In this document: positions 57,303 through 58,838 of the stretch, piece after piece | How positions within the stretch are numbered: the first letter of the stretch is position 1 | How the letters are laid out: every line of letters begins with the position of its first letter | From: UBA1715 sp045600045 | Lineage (GTDB): Bacteria > Bacteroidota > Bacteroidia > Bacteroidales > UBA1715 | DNA: 58,838 nucleotides | Direction of reading: 5' to 3' | NCBI GenBank assembly: GCA_045600045.1 | Contig: JAZRXD010000037.1 | Span: forward strand, 1 to 58,838 | Notes under the pieces: model-generated | Databases searched by the model: none | Told to the model about the DNA's origin: nothing | Seen by the model: only the letters and a program-made list of their open reading frames with translations | Position numbers and translations under genes: made by a program

Positions 57303-58838
57303 ATGAAAAAATTATTTGCTTTTTTTGCTGCTGTGTTGATGAGCACAAGTCTGTTCTCCACTCCTGCATCTGTTCCTACAGTAGCTGACGTGACTTCCGC
57401 TGGTTTTGATGTAACCAATGCGCGTGTGATTGTTCTCTATTTCGATGAACAAGTATGTAATGACATTGTATGGGCTGGCTCCTACAATGAGTGGGTTACT
57501 GCACCCGAAGACATGTTGCAATTTGAACCTCTCGAAGGTTTCGCAGGTTGGTATGTGTTAGAGTTGTTTGATTCCTCTGATCCGTGTCAAGGTAGACCCG
57601 TTCAACTGAAAAAAGACGGTTCTTTCTCTTGGGATTTCCAAACAGGTGATCCTGATGCATGGATTAACATGGCTCAACCTGGCACTCAAACGGCTTCTAT
57701 TGAATACGGTTACACTGGTGAATCAGATATTACGTTGTTCAATTTAGGTGTTTACATCTATGAGGTTGCATATTTCAAATTTCACAACACTCCTTGTGGC
57801 GTAGATCCTACTCCTATTACAGTTAATGCTGTCGTTCCTGCGGGAACTCCTGCTTGCTATTTCTATGGCGAGATGTCTGGCAACGCGTTCGTTGAAATGA
57901 CAAAATTGGATGATACTCACTACACCATTGATTTTCCTGATGCTACCACCATTGGTTGGGGTTACAGGTTCGTTTGGGAAGTAGGTAACTGGTCTACTGC
58001 CAATAGTGACCCAGAGGGTGATTTCCGTGTAGAACCTGTTAATAGCGTTATCGATGTAGAAGTTAGAGCTTGGGCTACAGCTCCCGCTCCGACACCTATA
58101 GTTCCTGAATTAACTGCTCCTCAAGTTCCGACTGTTTCCGATGCAAACGTACGAGCTATTTCGTGCGACAAGTATGACAGCGATCTTGGGTGGTATGCTC
58201 AAGGATGGGGTGGTTGCAATTGGGTTGACACCTGCAAAGCTGGAGTGAACATGTTTTATGCTAAAACCATGCATTGGGATTGCTTCGCTTCCGATTGGGT
58301 TAGCGGCGCTGGTGTAGCTGATTATGCTAACCTTCATTTCGATATTTGGTTTGAAACAGACGGAAATAGTCCTATCATTAAACTTGAATTCGTTGACGAA
58401 CTTCCAACCGAAGAGATTACTATCCCAGGCGAATATAAAGCTGGTTGGAATAGCGTAAACATCAATATTAAAGAAGTCTATGGTGAACAACCGATGGATA
58501 ATCTCAAATGCCTCACAGTTAAAGTTGCTAAAGAGGGTGAAGCTGTTGCTTGGGCAAACATATTGTTCTTTAATGGAGATTATACATCACAAGAGGCTAC
58601 TGGATATTGTGGCGATGCTCCTGCTGAATGTAAGTACACCGAATATGAAAACTGGCAGCTTAAGCCTGAGGGAAGTGATTGGTCTGATAACCTGATTAAG
58701 GTTGAGGATGGTCTCTTCAAATTAGTAGATGTTAACTGGACTGGTTCTGGTTTCAACATTAAGAGTGATGAGAATCCTATCAAGAAAGATTGGTTTGCTC
58801 CTGAAGAACTTACTGTTGGCGAAGAAGTGATAGCACCT
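57303..58838 (+). CDS. Secreted multidomain protein, partial (cut by window end)
   Basis: The frame opens at 57303 (MKKLFAFFAAVLMSTSLFST, signal peptide) and stays open for 512 codons to the window edge. It has several beta-sandwich-like segments: VLYFDEQVCNDIVWAGSYNE (about 40-60), CYFYGEMSGNAF (about 190-240), and a module of carbohydrate-binding type (about 270-430; WVSGAGVADYANLHFDIWFE, IPGEYKAGWNSVNIN). The last module (ECKYTEYENWQLKPEGSDWS) matches that of the amylase-like protein, with 46 identical bases at 58749-58794. Its promoter-leader is the duplicated block, so it is probably co-regulated with the amylase gene. It may bind starch or another glycan; no catalytic motif appears in the visible part. 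Confidence 0.85.
   Translation, partial: MKKLFAFFAAVLMSTSLFSTPASVPTVADVTSAGFDVTNARVIVLYFDEQVCNDIVWAGSYNEWVTAPEDMLQFEPLEGFAGWYVLELFDSSDPCQGRPVQLKKDGSFSWDFQTGDPDAWINMAQPGTQTASIEYGYTGESDITLFNLGVYIYEVAYFKFHNTPCGVDPTPITVNAVVPAGTPACYFYGEMSGNAFVEMTKLDDTHYTIDFPDATTIGWGYRFVWEVGNWSTANSDPEGDFRVEPVNSVIDVEVRAWATAPAPTPIVPELTAPQVPTVSDANVRAISCDKYDSDLGWYAQGWGGCNWVDTCKAGVNMFYAKTMHWDCFASDWVSGAGVADYANLHFDIWFETDGNSPIIKLEFVDELPTEEITIPGEYKAGWNSVNINIKEVYGEQPMDNLKCLTVKVAKEGEAVAWANILFFNGDYTSQEATGYCGDAPAECKYTEYENWQLKPEGSDWSDNLIKVEDGLFKLVDVNWTGSGFNIKSDENPIKKDWFAPEELTVGEEVIAP

Noticed and set aside
1..58838. CRISPR arrays, insertion sequences, prophage genes, rRNA
   Set aside because: No regularly spaced repeats with unique spacers, transposase or integrase motifs, phage structural genes or rRNA sequence were seen.

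Overview
The window looks like chromosomal DNA of a fibre-degrading, probably gut-associated member of the Bacteroidota, most likely Bacteroidales; I cannot name a species. Evidence: promoters of the Bacteroidetes type (TTTG, about 19 nt, TAnnTTTG) recur, ribosome-binding sites are weak and A-rich, secreted proteins end in type IX secretion (T9SS) sorting domains, a GldD gliding/T9SS lipoprotein is present, and secreted GH5, GH8 and GH13 proteins are encoded.

Layout. 0.1-0.8 kb: a MntA-HepT toxin-antitoxin pair broken by frameshifts in both genes. 0.9-9 kb: a lipoprotein, two related T9SS-exported proteins, an LD-carboxypeptidase-like lipoprotein, a MATE transporter and rsmI. 9-15.7 kb: an AlbA_2 protein, a SPOR protein, a short peptide-binding lipoprotein with two partners, the atpDC pair and a secreted nuclease-family protein. 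15.7-21.4 kb: a large SprB-repeat adhesin, a beta-helix lipoprotein, a tandem SiaB kinase with its SiaC partner, and tRNA-Arg(CCT). 21.5-27.8 kb: a multidomain GH8 enzyme, a Mur ligase, proA and a YqaA-type membrane protein. 27.8-31.3 kb: an accessory island with a decayed YgiT-type zinc finger, a DUF262-HNH nuclease, a four-helix-bundle/zinc-ribbon protein and an EcoRI-type methyltransferase, preceded by a multi-helix RNA with a terminator. 31.7-37.7 kb: HtrA protease, a DUF1573 protein, a GH5 cellulase with an inserted LTxxQ helical segment, galE, gldD and ssb. 37.7-45 kb: the cell-shape operon purH-mreBCD-mrdA-rodA. 45-46 kb: a LysM glucosaminidase. 46.3-58.8 kb: exported surface proteins, namely a T9SS protein, a ubiquitin fusion, a beta-helix/helical-repeat operon ending in a lectin-like protein, an alpha-amylase homologue with an altered catalytic acid, and a carbohydrate-binding-type protein cut by the window edge.

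Most notable: (1) a secreted protein whose signal peptide is followed directly by a domain identical to human ubiquitin at 51 of 71 positions, fused to GLUG motifs and a T9SS tail, without the GG conjugation tail and with a frameshift in the middle; (2) a possible restriction-type defence cassette led by a structured RNA; (3) the tandem SiaB-SiaC module; (4) the GH5 with an internal LTxxQ segment; (5) duplicated promoter-leader blocks in front of the last two genes.

Housekeeping genes (atpDC, mre/rod, purH, ssb, rsmI, proA) are ordinary. The novelty lies in the exported proteins and the 28-31 kb island. Assignments come from reading motifs by eye; no database was searched.
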